Origin: Armatimonadota bacterium
GTDB taxonomy: Bacteria; Armatimonadota; Hebobacteria; GCA-020354555; CP070648
DNA length: 58,559 nt
Assembly (NCBI GenBank): GCA_035527535.1
Contig: DATLAK010000149.1
Coordinates: forward strand, 1-58,559
Reading direction: 5' to 3'
Shown: in pieces, positions 7,990-17,167 of the stretch
Layout: each line of letters starts with the position of its first letter
Numbering within the stretch: position 1 is the first letter of the stretch
Notes under the pieces: generated by a model
Seen by the model: only the letters and a program-made list of their open reading frames with translations
Databases searched by the model: none
Told to the model about the DNA's origin: nothing
Position numbers and translations under genes: made by a program

Positions 7990-10752
7990 ATGGACGCGTC
8001 GCAACTGCCGAAGACATACGACCCACATGCGGTAGAAGCGAAATGGTATCGCTTCTGGGACGAACGCGGCTACTTCCACGCCGAGGCGGATTCCGGCAAG
8101 CCGCGCTACTGCATCACCATCCCGCCGCCCAACGTCACCGGCGAGCTGCACCTGGGCCATGCGTTGTGCTATGAGGTGCAGGACATCCTGGGCCGCTACC
8201 ATCGGATGACGGGCAAGCAGACCCTGATTCTCCCGGGTACCGACCACGCCGGCATCGCCACCCAGAACGTAGTCGAGCGCCAACTCGCCCAGGAGGGAGT
8301 GACGCGCTACGAGCTGGGGCGCGAGGGCTTTCTGCAACGCGTGTGGCAGTGGAAAGACGCCTACGGACGGCGCATCGAGGAGCAGTTCCGCGCCCTCGGC
8401 TTCGCCTTCGACTGGGGGCGGGATCGCTTTACCATGGACCCCGCTTACAGCGACGCCGTGCTCGAGGCGTTCGTGCGGCTGTTCGACGAGGGCTACATCT
8501 ACCGCGGCGAGCGGGTCACCAACTGGTGCCCGCGCTGCCGCACCGCGATCTCCGATATCGAGGTCGAGCACCAGGAATCACCCGGCCACCTCTATCACAT
8601 CGCCTATCCCTACGCGACACGCGAGGGCGCGGTCGTCGTCGCCACCACCCGCCCCGAGACTATGCTCGGCGACACCGCGGTCGCGGTCAACCCCACCGAT
8701 GAGCGCTATCGCGACGTCGTCGGGGAACGCGTGATCTTGCCGCTGGTGGAGCGGGAGATACCCATCATCGCCGACCACTACGCCGACCCCGAGTTCGGTA
8801 CCGGTGCGGTCAAGGTTACCCCCGCCCACGACCTCAACGACTTCGAGGCGGGGGAACGGCACGGCCTCCCGCGCGTCAAGGTCATCGGCGACGACGGCTG
8901 CATGACCGCCGACGCCGGGCGTTTCGCCGGCATGGATCGCTTCGCGGCGCGCGAGGCGGTGGTGGCGGCGCTGCGGGAGGATGGACGGTTGGTCGAGGTT
9001 GAGCCCTACGCCGTCTCCCTGGCCGCCTGCGAGCGCTGCGGCACGGTGCTGGAGCCGCTGCTGTCCGAGCAGTGGTTCGTGCGCATGAAGGAGTTGGCCC
9101 TGCCCGCCATCGAGGTCGTCGAGAGCGGGCGGGTGCGGTTCGTGCCCGAGCGCTGGGCTGACGTGTATCTCGAATGGATGCGCAATATCCGTGACTGGTG
9201 CATCAGCCGACAGTTGTGGTGGGGCCACCGCATTCCCGTGTACACCTGCGGCTGCGGCAGAGTCGTCGCGGCCAAGTCCGCGCCCGAGCGCTGCCCCGCG
9301 TGCGGCGGCCCTTCGACAAGCTCAGGACCGCCCCTGCGATGCGAAGGGGGGCCGTCCCGAGCGGCGTCGAGGGGCGGCGCGATGACCCAGGACCCCGATG
9401 TCCTCGACACCTGGTTCAGCTCCGCGCTGTGGCCGTTCGCGACCCTGGGCTGGCCCCGGCAGACCCCGGAGCTCGAATGCTTCTACCCCACCAACCTCAT
9501 GGTGACCTCGAGTCAGATCATCTTCCTATGGGTCGCGCGGATGGTGATGATGGGGCTGCACTTCATGGGCGACATCCCCTACCCCGAGGTTTACATCAAC
9601 GCCACCGTGCTCAACGCGCAGGGCCGGCGCATGAGCAAGTCCCTGGGCACCGGCGTGGATCCGCTGGAGACGGTGGAGAAGTACGGCGCCGATGCGACGC
9701 GCTTCGGCCTCATCGCACAGTCGAGCGGCCAGCAGGTGCGCTTCGAGATGGAGCGCGTCGAGACCGGGCGCAACCTCTGCAACAAGCTGTGGAACGCGGC
9801 GCGCATGGTGCGCATGAACCTCGATGAGGCGGCATACGAGCGCGCCCGGGTGGCACAGGCGCCCTCGCCTGTGTCCCTCGCCGACCGCTGGATCTTGAGC
9901 CGGCTCGAGGCGACGACGCAAACGGTGACGCAGGCCTTGGGCGACTATCGGGCGGACGAAGCGGCGCGGGCGCTCTATGATTTCTTCTGGGGCGAGCTGT
10001 GCGACTGGTATCTGGAGATAGCCAAACCCGCCTTGCGCGGCGATGATCCCGCAGCGCGCACGCGAACCCAGGACGTGTTGATCTACACGTTCGAGCGTAC
10101 TCTGAGGCTGCTGCATCCGTTCATGCCCTTCATCACCGAGGAGCTGTGGCAAGCGCTGCCCCATGACGGCGAGTCCATCATGATCGCGCCGTGGCCTGTC
10201 CTGAGCGGAGTCGAAGGGCCGGAAGGGCGCGCCCTGCTGCGAGACCAACAGGCGGAAGAGGCGATGAGCCTGGTGATGGCGGTAGTCACCTCGGCGCGGC
10301 GTCTGCGCATCGAACGCGGAGTGGAACCGGGGGCCGCGGTGGAGATCATCCTCACCCCCGATAGCAAGCGCGCGACCGAGGCTCTGACCGCCGGTCAGGC
10401 CATGATTGCTCATCTCGTCCATGCAAGCTCGATCACCTTGGGCGAGCCGGCGGGTGATGCCGAAGTCGCCACCGATGTGATACCCTGGGAGGGCGAGCAG
10501 GTGCGGGTGTCGGTGTCCACGGTGGCCTCCGCTGAGGAACTGGCCAGGGAGCGCGACCGCCTGCAAAAGGAGCTGGTGACACTGGAAGCCGAGTTGGCGC
10601 GCACGCGCGGGCGCCTGGATAATGCCAACTTCATCGCGCGCGCGTCGGAGAAAGTGGTAGCCGAAACCCGCGCCCGCATCGAGGACGCCGAGCGCCGGGC
10701 CGTAGCCTTGCGCGAACGCATGGCTGCTCTAGCTTCCCGCCTCGGGGGATGA
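7990..10752 (+). CDS. valS: Valyl-tRNA synthetase with in-frame repeat insertions
   Basis: ValS charges tRNA-Val with valine. The 920-residue product has the class Ia elements: PPNVTGELHLGH (HIGH motif near residue 54), the CP1 editing domain with CPRC and CPAC zinc knuckles, DVLDTWFSSALWPF, RRMSKSLG (KMSKS near 547), the anticodon-binding domain and a C-terminal coiled coil (LARERDRLQKELVTLEAEL). The ATG at 7990 has GGAGG five bases upstream; ATG 7975 lacks a site. Three short segments look foreign to the family and coincide with palindromic DNA repeats: PSTSSGPP...ASRGGA after CPACGG, VAQAPSPV before SLADRW, and VLSGVEGPEG after APWP. All keep the frame. Expression is controlled by the upstream valine T-box. 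Confidence 0.96.
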   Translation: MDASQLPKTYDPHAVEAKWYRFWDERGYFHAEADSGKPRYCITIPPPNVTGELHLGHALCYEVQDILGRYHRMTGKQTLILPGTDHAGIATQNVVERQLAQEGVTRYELGREGFLQRVWQWKDAYGRRIEEQFRALGFAFDWGRDRFTMDPAYSDAVLEAFVRLFDEGYIYRGERVTNWCPRCRTAISDIEVEHQESPGHLYHIAYPYATREGAVVVATTRPETMLGDTAVAVNPTDERYRDVVGERVILPLVEREIPIIADHYADPEFGTGAVKVTPAHDLNDFEAGERHGLPRVKVIGDDGCMTADAGRFAGMDRFAAREAVVAALREDGRLVEVEPYAVSLAACERCGTVLEPLLSEQWFVRMKELALPAIEVVESGRVRFVPERWADVYLEWMRNIRDWCISRQLWWGHRIPVYTCGCGRVVAAKSAPERCPACGGPSTSSGPPLRCEGGPSRAASRGGAMTQDPDVLDTWFSSALWPFATLGWPRQTPELECFYPTNLMVTSSQIIFLWVARMVMMGLHFMGDIPYPEVYINATVLNAQGRRMSKSLGTGVDPLETVEKYGADATRFGLIAQSSGQQVRFEMERVETGRNLCNKLWNAARMVRMNLDEAAYERARVAQAPSPVSLADRWILSRLEATTQTVTQALGDYRADEAARALYDFFWGELCDWYLEIAKPALRGDDPAARTRTQDVLIYTFERTLRLLHPFMPFITEELWQALPHDGESIMIAPWPVLSGVEGPEGRALLRDQQAEEAMSLVMAVVTSARRLRIERGVEPGAAVEIILTPDSKRATEALTAGQAMIAHLVHASSITLGEPAGDAEVATDVIPWEGEQVRVSVSTVASAEELARERDRLQKELVTLEAELARTRGRLDNANFIARASEKVVAETRARIEDAERRAVALRERMAALASRLGG
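9309..9374. repeat. Intragenic palindromic repeat in valS, site 1
   Basis: CCCTTCGACAAGCTCAGGAC at 9309-9328 is matched in inverted orientation by GTCCCGAGCGGCGTCGAGGG at 9354-9373. It encodes about 22 extra residues between CPACGG and TQDPDVLDTW in the second zinc knuckle region. Confidence 0.85.
9850..9873. repeat. Intragenic repeat in valS, site 2
   Basis: GTGGCACAGGCG-CCCT-CGCCTGTG is a hairpin-forming relative of the repeats at 7897 and 23808. It adds VAQAPSPV before the conserved SLADRWILSRL. Confidence 0.75.
10198..10218. repeat. Intragenic repeat in valS, site 3
   Basis: GTCCTGAGCGGAGTCGAAGG at 10198-10217 is the single-arm form of the site 1 repeat. It encodes VLSGVEG after APWP in the anticodon-binding domain. 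Confidence 0.8.
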
Positions 10753-10840
10753 GGTAGTATCCGCAGATTTGTCCGCCCCAGGCGGATTGCACAGATTGCA
10801 GGGGCGCGATTCATCGCATCCATGTGGCACAGCCGCCCCC

Positions 10841-10951
10841 CGGTGGCTAGGTCGCAAGGCGACCGCCACGTCCCTAGGTCCCGACTTCGTCGGGCCGGGA
10901 TGGCGGCGGCTACTAGCCGCCTAGCCAGCGGCCAACGGCCTAGCCGCTGTG
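10841..10951. repeat. 111-bp CTAG-rich multi-hairpin repeat, copy 2
   Basis: Identical over 111 bp to 1784-1894 and in the same orientation. It lies between valS and yqeG. The flanks differ: in this gap the only other structure is AT-rich repeated wording (AATCTG, ATCTGTGG) at 10763-10800 and 11042-11076. The gap 10753-11085 has no convincing promoter. Confidence 0.9.
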
Positions 10952-11085
10952 TACGGCAGTGAGCAGGTTATGAGCCTGGAGATTGTGGACATCTCGGATG
11001 CCACCTTCGACGCTCTGCAGCTACGAATGTGGGTCATCTCGGAAATCTGCGCGAATCTGTGGGAATCTGTGGATAAGAATCCCCG

Positions 11086-11589
11086 ATGCTCAAGCTGCTG
11101 CGCCCCGATATGATGGTCGAAGCGATCTGGGACATCAGTGTCGAGCAACTGCGAAAGCTTGGCATCGCGGGGCTGATCGTGGACCTCGACAACACCATCG
11201 TGGACTGGAACCGCGACGAGGTGCGCGAGGAGGTCGCGTCCTGGATGGAACGAGCGCGGGCAGCCGGCATCGGGGTCTGTATCGCCTCCAACGCGCGCGG
11301 CAAGGCGCGGGTTTGCGGCATCGCCGAGCGCATCGGCGCGCTATGGCTGGCGCCGGCGGGCAAACCCTCGCGGCGCGGGCTGCGGCGGGCGCTGGAGATG
11401 CTCGGCACCGAGGTCGCGACCACCGCCCTGGTGGGCGACCAGTTGTTCACCGATGTCATGGGCGGCAACCGGCTGGGGCTGTTCACGATCCTCGTGCGAC
11501 CACTAAGCCGCCGCGACTTCCCGGCCACCAAGATCATGCGCGTGCTGGAGCGCGTCGTGCTGTGGCGACTGCGCCGGAGCGAGACATGA
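11086..11589 (+). CDS. yqeG: YqeG-family HAD-IIIA phosphatase
   Basis: The 167-residue product matches the YqeG branch of HAD phosphatases: MLKLLRPDMMVEAIWDI, motif I DLDNTIVDW with nucleophile D33 and acid D35, and motif III GDQLFTDVMGGNRLG. It is a cytosolic metal-dependent phosphatase. In Firmicutes yqeG is linked with yqeH and aroE; the mitochondrial homologue dephosphorylates phosphatidylglycerophosphate, but the bacterial substrate is not settled. The last four bases (ATGA) overlap the aroE start, so translation is coupled. No clear ribosome-binding site precedes the ATG. Confidence 0.9.
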   Translation: MLKLLRPDMMVEAIWDISVEQLRKLGIAGLIVDLDNTIVDWNRDEVREEVASWMERARAAGIGVCIASNARGKARVCGIAERIGALWLAPAGKPSRRGLRRALEMLGTEVATTALVGDQLFTDVMGGNRLGLFTILVRPLSRRDFPATKIMRVLERVVLWRLRRSET

Positions 11590-12455
11590 ACATTACCGGT
11601 AAGACCAAGCTGGTCGGCCTCTTCGGGTACCCCATCGGGCACAGCGTCTCACCGCAGATGCACAACGCGGCCTTTGCCCACCTGGGCCTCGATTGGTGCT
11701 ATCTTCCGTTCGCGGTGGCGCCGAAGGACTTCGCGCAGGCCCTGCGGGCGCTGCCCGCGCTCGGCATCGTCGGGGTGAATGTGACGATCCCCCTCAAGGA
11801 GCTGGCCCTGCGCGCCGTGGACGAGGTGACGCCGGTGGCGGACCTGGTGGGAGCGGTCAATACGGTTCACTGCCAGGACGGCAAGCTGGTCGGATACAAC
11901 ACTGATGTCGCGGGGTTCACGCGGTCGCTCACCGAGGCGGGGGGGAACTTGCGCGGGCGCACGGCGGTGGTATTGGGCGCGGGCGGCGCGGCGCGGGCGG
12001 CGGTGGTCGGGTTGGCGAAGATGGGGGCGGCGCGCATCTGGGTCGCCGCGCTGCCGGTGGAGATAGAGCGGGCGGCAAGCACGGCGGGGCTTGCGCGCCG
12101 GGCGGCTGGCGGGGCGGTGGGCGCCGCCATAGAGTGGAGGCGGCCGGCCCTGCGCTCCGCGGTGGAGGCGGCGGATGTATTGGTCAACGCGACCCCCATC
12201 GGCATGTACCCCCACCACTCGCGGCCAGCGCCGGTGCCGCAGACCTGGCTGCGGAAAGACATGCTCGTCTTCGACATGGTGTACAATCCGGTAGAGACGC
12301 GGCTGCTGGCAGGGGCGCGCAGGCGGGGCTGTCGGACGGTGGGGGGGCTGCGGATGCTGGTACTGCAAGGAGCGGAATCGTTCACCATCTGGAGCGGACA
12401 GGCCGCCCCGGTGGAGGTCATGCAGGAGGCGGTAGCGGGAGCGCTGGGGCGATAG
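11586..12455 (+). CDS. aroE: Shikimate dehydrogenase
   Basis: AroE reduces 3-dehydroshikimate to shikimate with NADPH. The 289-residue product has GYPIGHSVSPQMHNAAF (shikimate-binding serines, residues 13-29), NVTIPLKE with the catalytic lysine, GAVNTV, NTDVAGF with the catalytic aspartate, and the dinucleotide loop GAGGAARAA. Length is normal. It starts inside the yqeG stop (ATGA) and is the first of the shikimate genes in the window; aroC and aroK-aroB are 32 kb downstream. Confidence 0.95.
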   Translation: MNITGKTKLVGLFGYPIGHSVSPQMHNAAFAHLGLDWCYLPFAVAPKDFAQALRALPALGIVGVNVTIPLKELALRAVDEVTPVADLVGAVNTVHCQDGKLVGYNTDVAGFTRSLTEAGGNLRGRTAVVLGAGGAARAAVVGLAKMGAARIWVAALPVEIERAASTAGLARRAAGGAVGAAIEWRRPALRSAVEAADVLVNATPIGMYPHHSRPAPVPQTWLRKDMLVFDMVYNPVETRLLAGARRRGCRTVGGLRMLVLQGAESFTIWSGQAAPVEVMQEAVAGALGR

Positions 12456-12660
12456 GGCCTGCGGTGCGGCATCGGCGGCGCGCAGGCGCGCCGGGTTGCG
12501 CGGTCGGGCAAGCAGGAACTGGGGCCCCCGCCGCCGAAAGAGGGGCAAAGGCATCGGGCCTGGGATCGCAGCCGACCCACAAGGTCTTCCAACCCCCTCC
12601 GGCAGATGCATGTTTGGCCCCTTGGGAGCAGCGGTATATTGGAGGCGTCGGGGCAGCCCC

Positions 12661-12688
12661 TTGCCCAAGTAGGCGTATGTGGTATAAT
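12661..12688 (+). promoter_or_regulatory. Promoter of the pilB operon
   Basis: TTGCCC at 12661-12666 and TATAAT at 12683-12688 are separated by 16 bp, leaving a leader of about 70 nt before pilB. The rest of the 12456-12763 gap is GC-rich and shows nothing recognisable. No riboswitch consensus was identified. Confidence 0.65.
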
Positions 12689-12763
12689 GGTTCTGTGGGT
12701 AGTCCGGCAGTCATCAATTCATACGGTCGGTAACCAGGGAGCCTTGTTTCTGAGGTAGAGGGC

Positions 12764-14509
12764 ATGGCGACGTCCCGCGGGCCGAAGAAGCCCATAGGCC
12801 AGATCCTGCTGGGTCAGGGACTGATCACGCAGGAGCAGCTGGAGGAAGCGCTGGCGATCCAGGCCAGCACCACCGAGCGGCTGGGCCGCATCCTGGTGGA
12901 CAAGGGCTATGTCAAGGACAAGGACGTCCTGCGCGCCTACGCCGAGCAGATCGGCGTCCCCTTCGTTGAGCTCGATCGCTCCCAGATTGACGAGCAGGTC
13001 TCCAAGTCCATTCCCCAGAGCATGATCTCGCGCCACAGCGCCATCCCCATCAAGCGCAACGGGGATCGGCTGGTGGTGGCGATGGCCGACCCCACCAACG
13101 TCTTCGCCCTCGACGACATCCGCCTCATGACCGGCTACGAGGTAGAGGCGGTGCTGGCGAGCGCGGAGGACATTGCGGCGATCCAGCGCAGCGACGCCGG
13201 CGGCGTCGTCACCGACGAATCGCTGCAGACGGCGCTGGAGGCGCTGGGGGTCGGTGGCGGCGGCAGCCTCCAGACCGAGGTCATGGCCGGCGCGGGCGTG
13301 GATGAGGACGTGGACCGGGCGACCCAACTGGCCGAGGAAGCCCCTATCATCCGCGTCGTCAACGTCATCATCCAGACCGCGATCAAGGAACGCGCCAGCG
13401 ACATCCACGTCGAGCCCGACCGCCGCGGGGTGCGTGTGCGCTACCGCATTGACGGCGTGCTGCACGAACGCATGAATATCCCCAAGTACGTCCACGCGCC
13501 GCTCATCTCGCGCATCAAGATCATGGCCGATATGAACATCGCCGAGCGCCGGGTGCCGCTGGACGGGCGCATCCACGTGCGCCACGAGGGCAAGGACTAC
13601 GACCTGCGCGTGTCGACCCTGCCCACGGTCTTCGGGGAGAAGGCGGTGATGCGCATCCTCGACCAGTCGAGCGTGCTCATCGGCCTCAGCAAGCTGGGCA
13701 TGTTCCCCGAGGTGCAGGCCGACGTCGAGACCGTCATCGTCCAGCCCAACGGCATGTTCCTGTCCACCGGCCCCACCGGCTCCGGCAAGACCACGACCCA
13801 GTACGCCATCCTCAACAAGATCAACTCGGTGGAGAGAAACGTCATCACCATCGAGGACCCGGTGGAGTACCAGCTGCCGGGGATCAGCCAGGTGCACGTC
13901 AACCGCAAGGCGGGGCTGACCTTCGCCATGGCCATGCGCCACTTTCTGCGCCAAGACCCGGATATCATCATGGTGGGCGAGATCCGCGACCTGGAGACGG
14001 CGGAGATCGCGGTGCAGGCGGCCCTGACCGGCCACCTGGTGCTGTCCACCCTACACACCAACGACGCGCCTTCGGCCGTCACCCGGCTGGTGGACATGGG
14101 GGTGGAGCCGTTCCTCATCTCCGCGTCGGTGGCGGGAGTGTTGGCGCAGCGGCTGGCGCGCAAGATCTGCTCCAACTGCAAGGAGCAGTACCGCCCGCCG
14201 GTGGAAGCGCTGACGCGGGTGGGCTTCCGCGTCGCCGACGCCGAGGACGTGGTGTTCTACCGCGGCCGCGGCTGCGAGCAGTGCATGCACACCGGCTACT
14301 ACGGCCGCACCGGCATCTTCGAGATGATGCTGATCAACGAAGAGATCCAAGATCTCGTGGTCAAGCGCGCGCCGTTGTCAGAGCTGGTGGAGGCGGCGAT
14401 CGCCAACGGGATGAAGACCCTCAGGCGCGACGGCTTCGAGAAGGTCATCGAGGGCATCACCACCATCGAAGAGGTGATGCGGGTGGTCTTCACTCAAGGC
14501 TCGCGCTGA
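12764..14509 (+). CDS. pilB: Type IV pilus extension ATPase PilB
   Basis: PilB is the cytoplasmic hexameric ATPase that powers pilin assembly. The 581-residue product has an N-terminal GspE/PilB domain (GQILLGQGLITQEQLEEAL from residue 8), the catalytic domain with Walker A GPTGSGKTTT near 336-345, the Asp box TIEDPVEY, Walker B DPDIIMVGEIRD and HTNDAP, and a C-terminal four-cysteine zinc site (CSNC and CEQC) typical of PilB/GspE. It begins the pilB-T-C-D operon behind its own promoter. With pilT next to it, a type IV pilus is more likely than a pure type II secretion system. Confidence 0.95.
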   Translation: MATSRGPKKPIGQILLGQGLITQEQLEEALAIQASTTERLGRILVDKGYVKDKDVLRAYAEQIGVPFVELDRSQIDEQVSKSIPQSMISRHSAIPIKRNGDRLVVAMADPTNVFALDDIRLMTGYEVEAVLASAEDIAAIQRSDAGGVVTDESLQTALEALGVGGGGSLQTEVMAGAGVDEDVDRATQLAEEAPIIRVVNVIIQTAIKERASDIHVEPDRRGVRVRYRIDGVLHERMNIPKYVHAPLISRIKIMADMNIAERRVPLDGRIHVRHEGKDYDLRVSTLPTVFGEKAVMRILDQSSVLIGLSKLGMFPEVQADVETVIVQPNGMFLSTGPTGSGKTTTQYAILNKINSVERNVITIEDPVEYQLPGISQVHVNRKAGLTFAMAMRHFLRQDPDIIMVGEIRDLETAEIAVQAALTGHLVLSTLHTNDAPSAVTRLVDMGVEPFLISASVAGVLAQRLARKICSNCKEQYRPPVEALTRVGFRVADAEDVVFYRGRGCEQCMHTGYYGRTGIFEMMLINEEIQDLVVKRAPLSELVEAAIANGMKTLRRDGFEKVIEGITTIEEVMRVVFTQGSR

Positions 14510-14627
14510 GGCCTCGGTGCGGCCGGCCCTGGATCCCCGGCGGCAGCGGCCGGGGACGATCTTGCCTGTGGTAGGACGGCCGGGGGCGGTGGCAGCACCC
14601 CGGGACCAAGGAGGATGTACGACGCCG

Positions 14628-15815
14628 ATGGAAGCCGCCACTGAACAACTGCACACCGGGGAGACCGACCCGGCCGTTGAGGTCGAGGAGTTCGCGGAGG
14701 TCGCGCTGCCACCGGCGGCTGCCGGGGCGAGCACCAAGGACCTCGCCGACGTCCACATCGACGAGCTGCTCGACATCGTCGTCAGCAAGAACGCCTCGGA
14801 CCTGCACATCGCCGTCAGCATCCCCCCGGTCATCCGCGTTGACGGCGAGCTCCTCGCCACCAACTACTCCCCGTTCACCGAGCACATCTCGCAGCGGATG
14901 GTCTATGACATCCTGAGCGACGAGCAGATCCAGACATTCGAGAGCACCTATGAACTCGACTGCTCCTATGCCCTGGGCAAGATCGCGCGCTTCCGCGTCA
15001 ACGTCTTCCGCGACAAGGGCACGGTCGCGGCCGCGCTGCGGTTGATCCCGGCGCGCATCCCCACCGTCCGCGAGCTCAACCTGCCGCTGGTGCTGGAGGA
15101 CCTCGCGCGCAAGCCGCGCGGGCTGGTGCTGGTCACCGGCCCCACCGGCAGCGGCAAGTCCACCACCCTGGCGGCGATGATCGGGCTCATCAACGGCGAG
15201 ACCTCCAAGCACATCATCACCATCGAGGACCCGATCGAATACCTGCACACGCACCGGCGCAGCATCATCAACCAGCGCGAGCTGGGCCAGGACACCAAGG
15301 ACTTCCAGATCGCGCTGCGCGAGGCGCTGCGCGAGGATCCCGATGTCATCCTCGTGGGCGAGATGCGCGACCTCGAGACCATGCGCCTGGCCATCACCGC
15401 GGCCGAAACCGGCCACCTGGTGTTCGCCACCGTCCATACCAACAACGCGGCGCAGACGGTGGACCGCATCGTGGACGTGTTCCCGGCGGGACAGCAGGAG
15501 CAGATCCGCATCATGCTCTCCAACAACCTGGAGGCGGTGATCTCGCAGCAGTTGCTCCCGCGCGCCGGCATGCCCGGGCGCGTCGCCGTCATCGAGGTCA
15601 TGACAGCGTCGCCCGCCATCCGCAACCTCATCCGCGAGGGCAAGGCCCACCAGATCACCTCCATGATCCAGACCAGCGCCCACCTCGGCATGCAGACCAT
15701 GGACCAGTGCCTGCGGGACTACTACCAGCGCGGCCTCATCACCTACGAGGAGGCGCTGGCGCGAGCGATGAATGTGGACGAACTGAAGAAGATGCTCTTC
15801 AGCGAGAGCTCCTAG
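14628..15815 (+). CDS. pilT: Twitching-motility retraction ATPase PilT
   Basis: PilT disassembles pili and drives retraction. From ATG 14628 the product has 395 residues: a ~50-residue acidic lead-in, then IDELLDIVVSKNASDLHIAV, the classic PilT N-domain, Walker A GPTGSGKST near 171-179, ITIEDPIEYLH, EDPDVILVGEMRD and HTNNAAQTVDRI, ending with RAMNVDELKKML. There is no zinc site, unlike PilB. GGAGG lies about 13 bases upstream, rather far, but no better in-frame start exists. It follows pilB by 118 bp. Confidence 0.95.
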   Translation: MEAATEQLHTGETDPAVEVEEFAEVALPPAAAGASTKDLADVHIDELLDIVVSKNASDLHIAVSIPPVIRVDGELLATNYSPFTEHISQRMVYDILSDEQIQTFESTYELDCSYALGKIARFRVNVFRDKGTVAAALRLIPARIPTVRELNLPLVLEDLARKPRGLVLVTGPTGSGKSTTLAAMIGLINGETSKHIITIEDPIEYLHTHRRSIINQRELGQDTKDFQIALREALREDPDVILVGEMRDLETMRLAITAAETGHLVFATVHTNNAAQTVDRIVDVFPAGQQEQIRIMLSNNLEAVISQQLLPRAGMPGRVAVIEVMTASPAIRNLIREGKAHQITSMIQTSAHLGMQTMDQCLRDYYQRGLITYEEALARAMNVDELKKMLFSESS

Positions 15816-15885
15816 CGCGGATCGCGACGGATGGGGCCGGGAGGGCCGGGCGCCGGGGTCTGCCGGCGAGGCAGGAGATCGAGAG

Positions 15886-17160
15886 TTGGCAACCTACAGA
15901 TACATCGCGAAGGACGCTCTGGGCAAGGTGCAGAGGGGCACCAGCGAGGCCGAGAACGAACAGATGCTGGTGCGCCGCCTGCGGGAAAAGGGCTTCTGGG
16001 TGCAGAAGGTTACCGAGGAGCGCGGCGCACCCGCGGCGCAGGCTGGCGCACCGCCCCAGGCCGGCGCTTTCGCCATCTTCGGGCGCGTCAGCGGGCGCGA
16101 CTTGGCGGTATTCTGCCGCCAGTTCGCGACCATGATGAACGCCGGCGTGTCCCTGGTGCGGTGCCTGGCGGTGCTGGAGGAGCAGACCTCGAGCTTCCGC
16201 CTGCGCCAGATCATCCGCGAGCTCCAGACCTCAGTCGAGGCCGGCGAGACCCTGTCGCGCTCCCTCACCAAGTTCCCCAACGTGTTCTCCAACCTGTTCG
16301 TGGGCCTGGTGCGCGCCGGCGAGGTCGGCGGTGTGCTCGACGAGACGCTCAACCGCCTGGCGATGTTCCTCGAGGAAGACCAGCGCCTCAAGCGCAAGGT
16401 GCGATCGGCGATGACCTACCCGGTGCTGGTCATGTTCTTCGCGACCGCGATCGTCCTTGGGCTGGTGACGTTTATCATCCCCCGCTTCATAGAGCTGTTC
16501 CAAGAGCTGGAAATCAAGGAGCTACCCGGGCCCACGCAGGTGCTGGTGGACTTCTCGAACTTCGCGAAGACCCGCTGGTATGTCCTGATCCTCGGCATCG
16601 TCTTGCTCTACGTGGCCGTCGGCCGCTATATTCGAACGCGCACCGGCAAGCGCCAATGGGACTGGGTGCGGCTGCGCATTCCGGTATTCGGGAAGCTCAA
16701 CCACAAGGTCGCCATCGCGCGCTTCTCGCGCACCCTGGGCACCCTGATGGTCAGCGGCGTGCCCATCCTGCAAGCGTTGGAGACCGTCGCCGGCGCCGTT
16801 GACAATGAGATCATGTCCGATGCGATCATGTCCGCCCGCGCCGCCATCCGCGAGGGCGAGCGTATCGGCGATCCGCTGGCCAAGAGCGGCTTGTTCCCGC
16901 CGATGGTGGTGCAGATGATTGCCATCGGCGAGGAGACCGGTTCTCTGGACGCCATGCTCAACAAGGTCGCCGACTTCTACGAGAGCGAGGTCGAGGCCAC
17001 CCTGCAGAGCCTGACCGCGGCCTTGGAGCCGGTCATGATCGTGATGCTCGGCGGGATCGTCGGCTTCATTGTCATTTCGATGTTCCTCCCCCTGATCGCG
17101 GTCATCAACAACCTCGCGGGCGGCGGCAGCGGCGCCGGCGAGGCAGGCGGAGGATACTGA
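15886..17160 (+). CDS. pilC: Pilus assembly inner-membrane platform protein PilC
   Basis: PilC/GspF is the membrane platform that PilB and PilT act on. The 424-residue product opens with ATYRYIAKDALGKVQRGTSEAENE, the usual N-terminus, and contains two GspF repeats (RDLAVFCRQFATMMNAGVSL and VAIARFSRTLGTLMVSGVPI) with three strong membrane segments near 185-207, 230-250 and the C-terminus. The TTG at 15886 has AGGAG about nine bases upstream. It sits between pilT and pilD. Confidence 0.95.
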   Translation: MATYRYIAKDALGKVQRGTSEAENEQMLVRRLREKGFWVQKVTEERGAPAAQAGAPPQAGAFAIFGRVSGRDLAVFCRQFATMMNAGVSLVRCLAVLEEQTSSFRLRQIIRELQTSVEAGETLSRSLTKFPNVFSNLFVGLVRAGEVGGVLDETLNRLAMFLEEDQRLKRKVRSAMTYPVLVMFFATAIVLGLVTFIIPRFIELFQELEIKELPGPTQVLVDFSNFAKTRWYVLILGIVLLYVAVGRYIRTRTGKRQWDWVRLRIPVFGKLNHKVAIARFSRTLGTLMVSGVPILQALETVAGAVDNEIMSDAIMSARAAIREGERIGDPLAKSGLFPPMVVQMIAIGEETGSLDAMLNKVADFYESEVEATLQSLTAALEPVMIVMLGGIVGFIVISMFLPLIAVINNLAGGGSGAGEAGGGY

Positions 17161-17167
17161 TAGTGGC

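Noticed and set aside
10983-11585. Long upstream extension of the aroE frame
   Set aside because: It overlaps the yqeG gene in another frame; the ATG at 11586 opens the conserved AroE N-terminus.
12690-12763. Possible c-di-GMP riboswitch in the pilB leader
   Set aside because: The fragment GGTCGGTAACC is suggestive, but the other conserved GEMM segments are missing.
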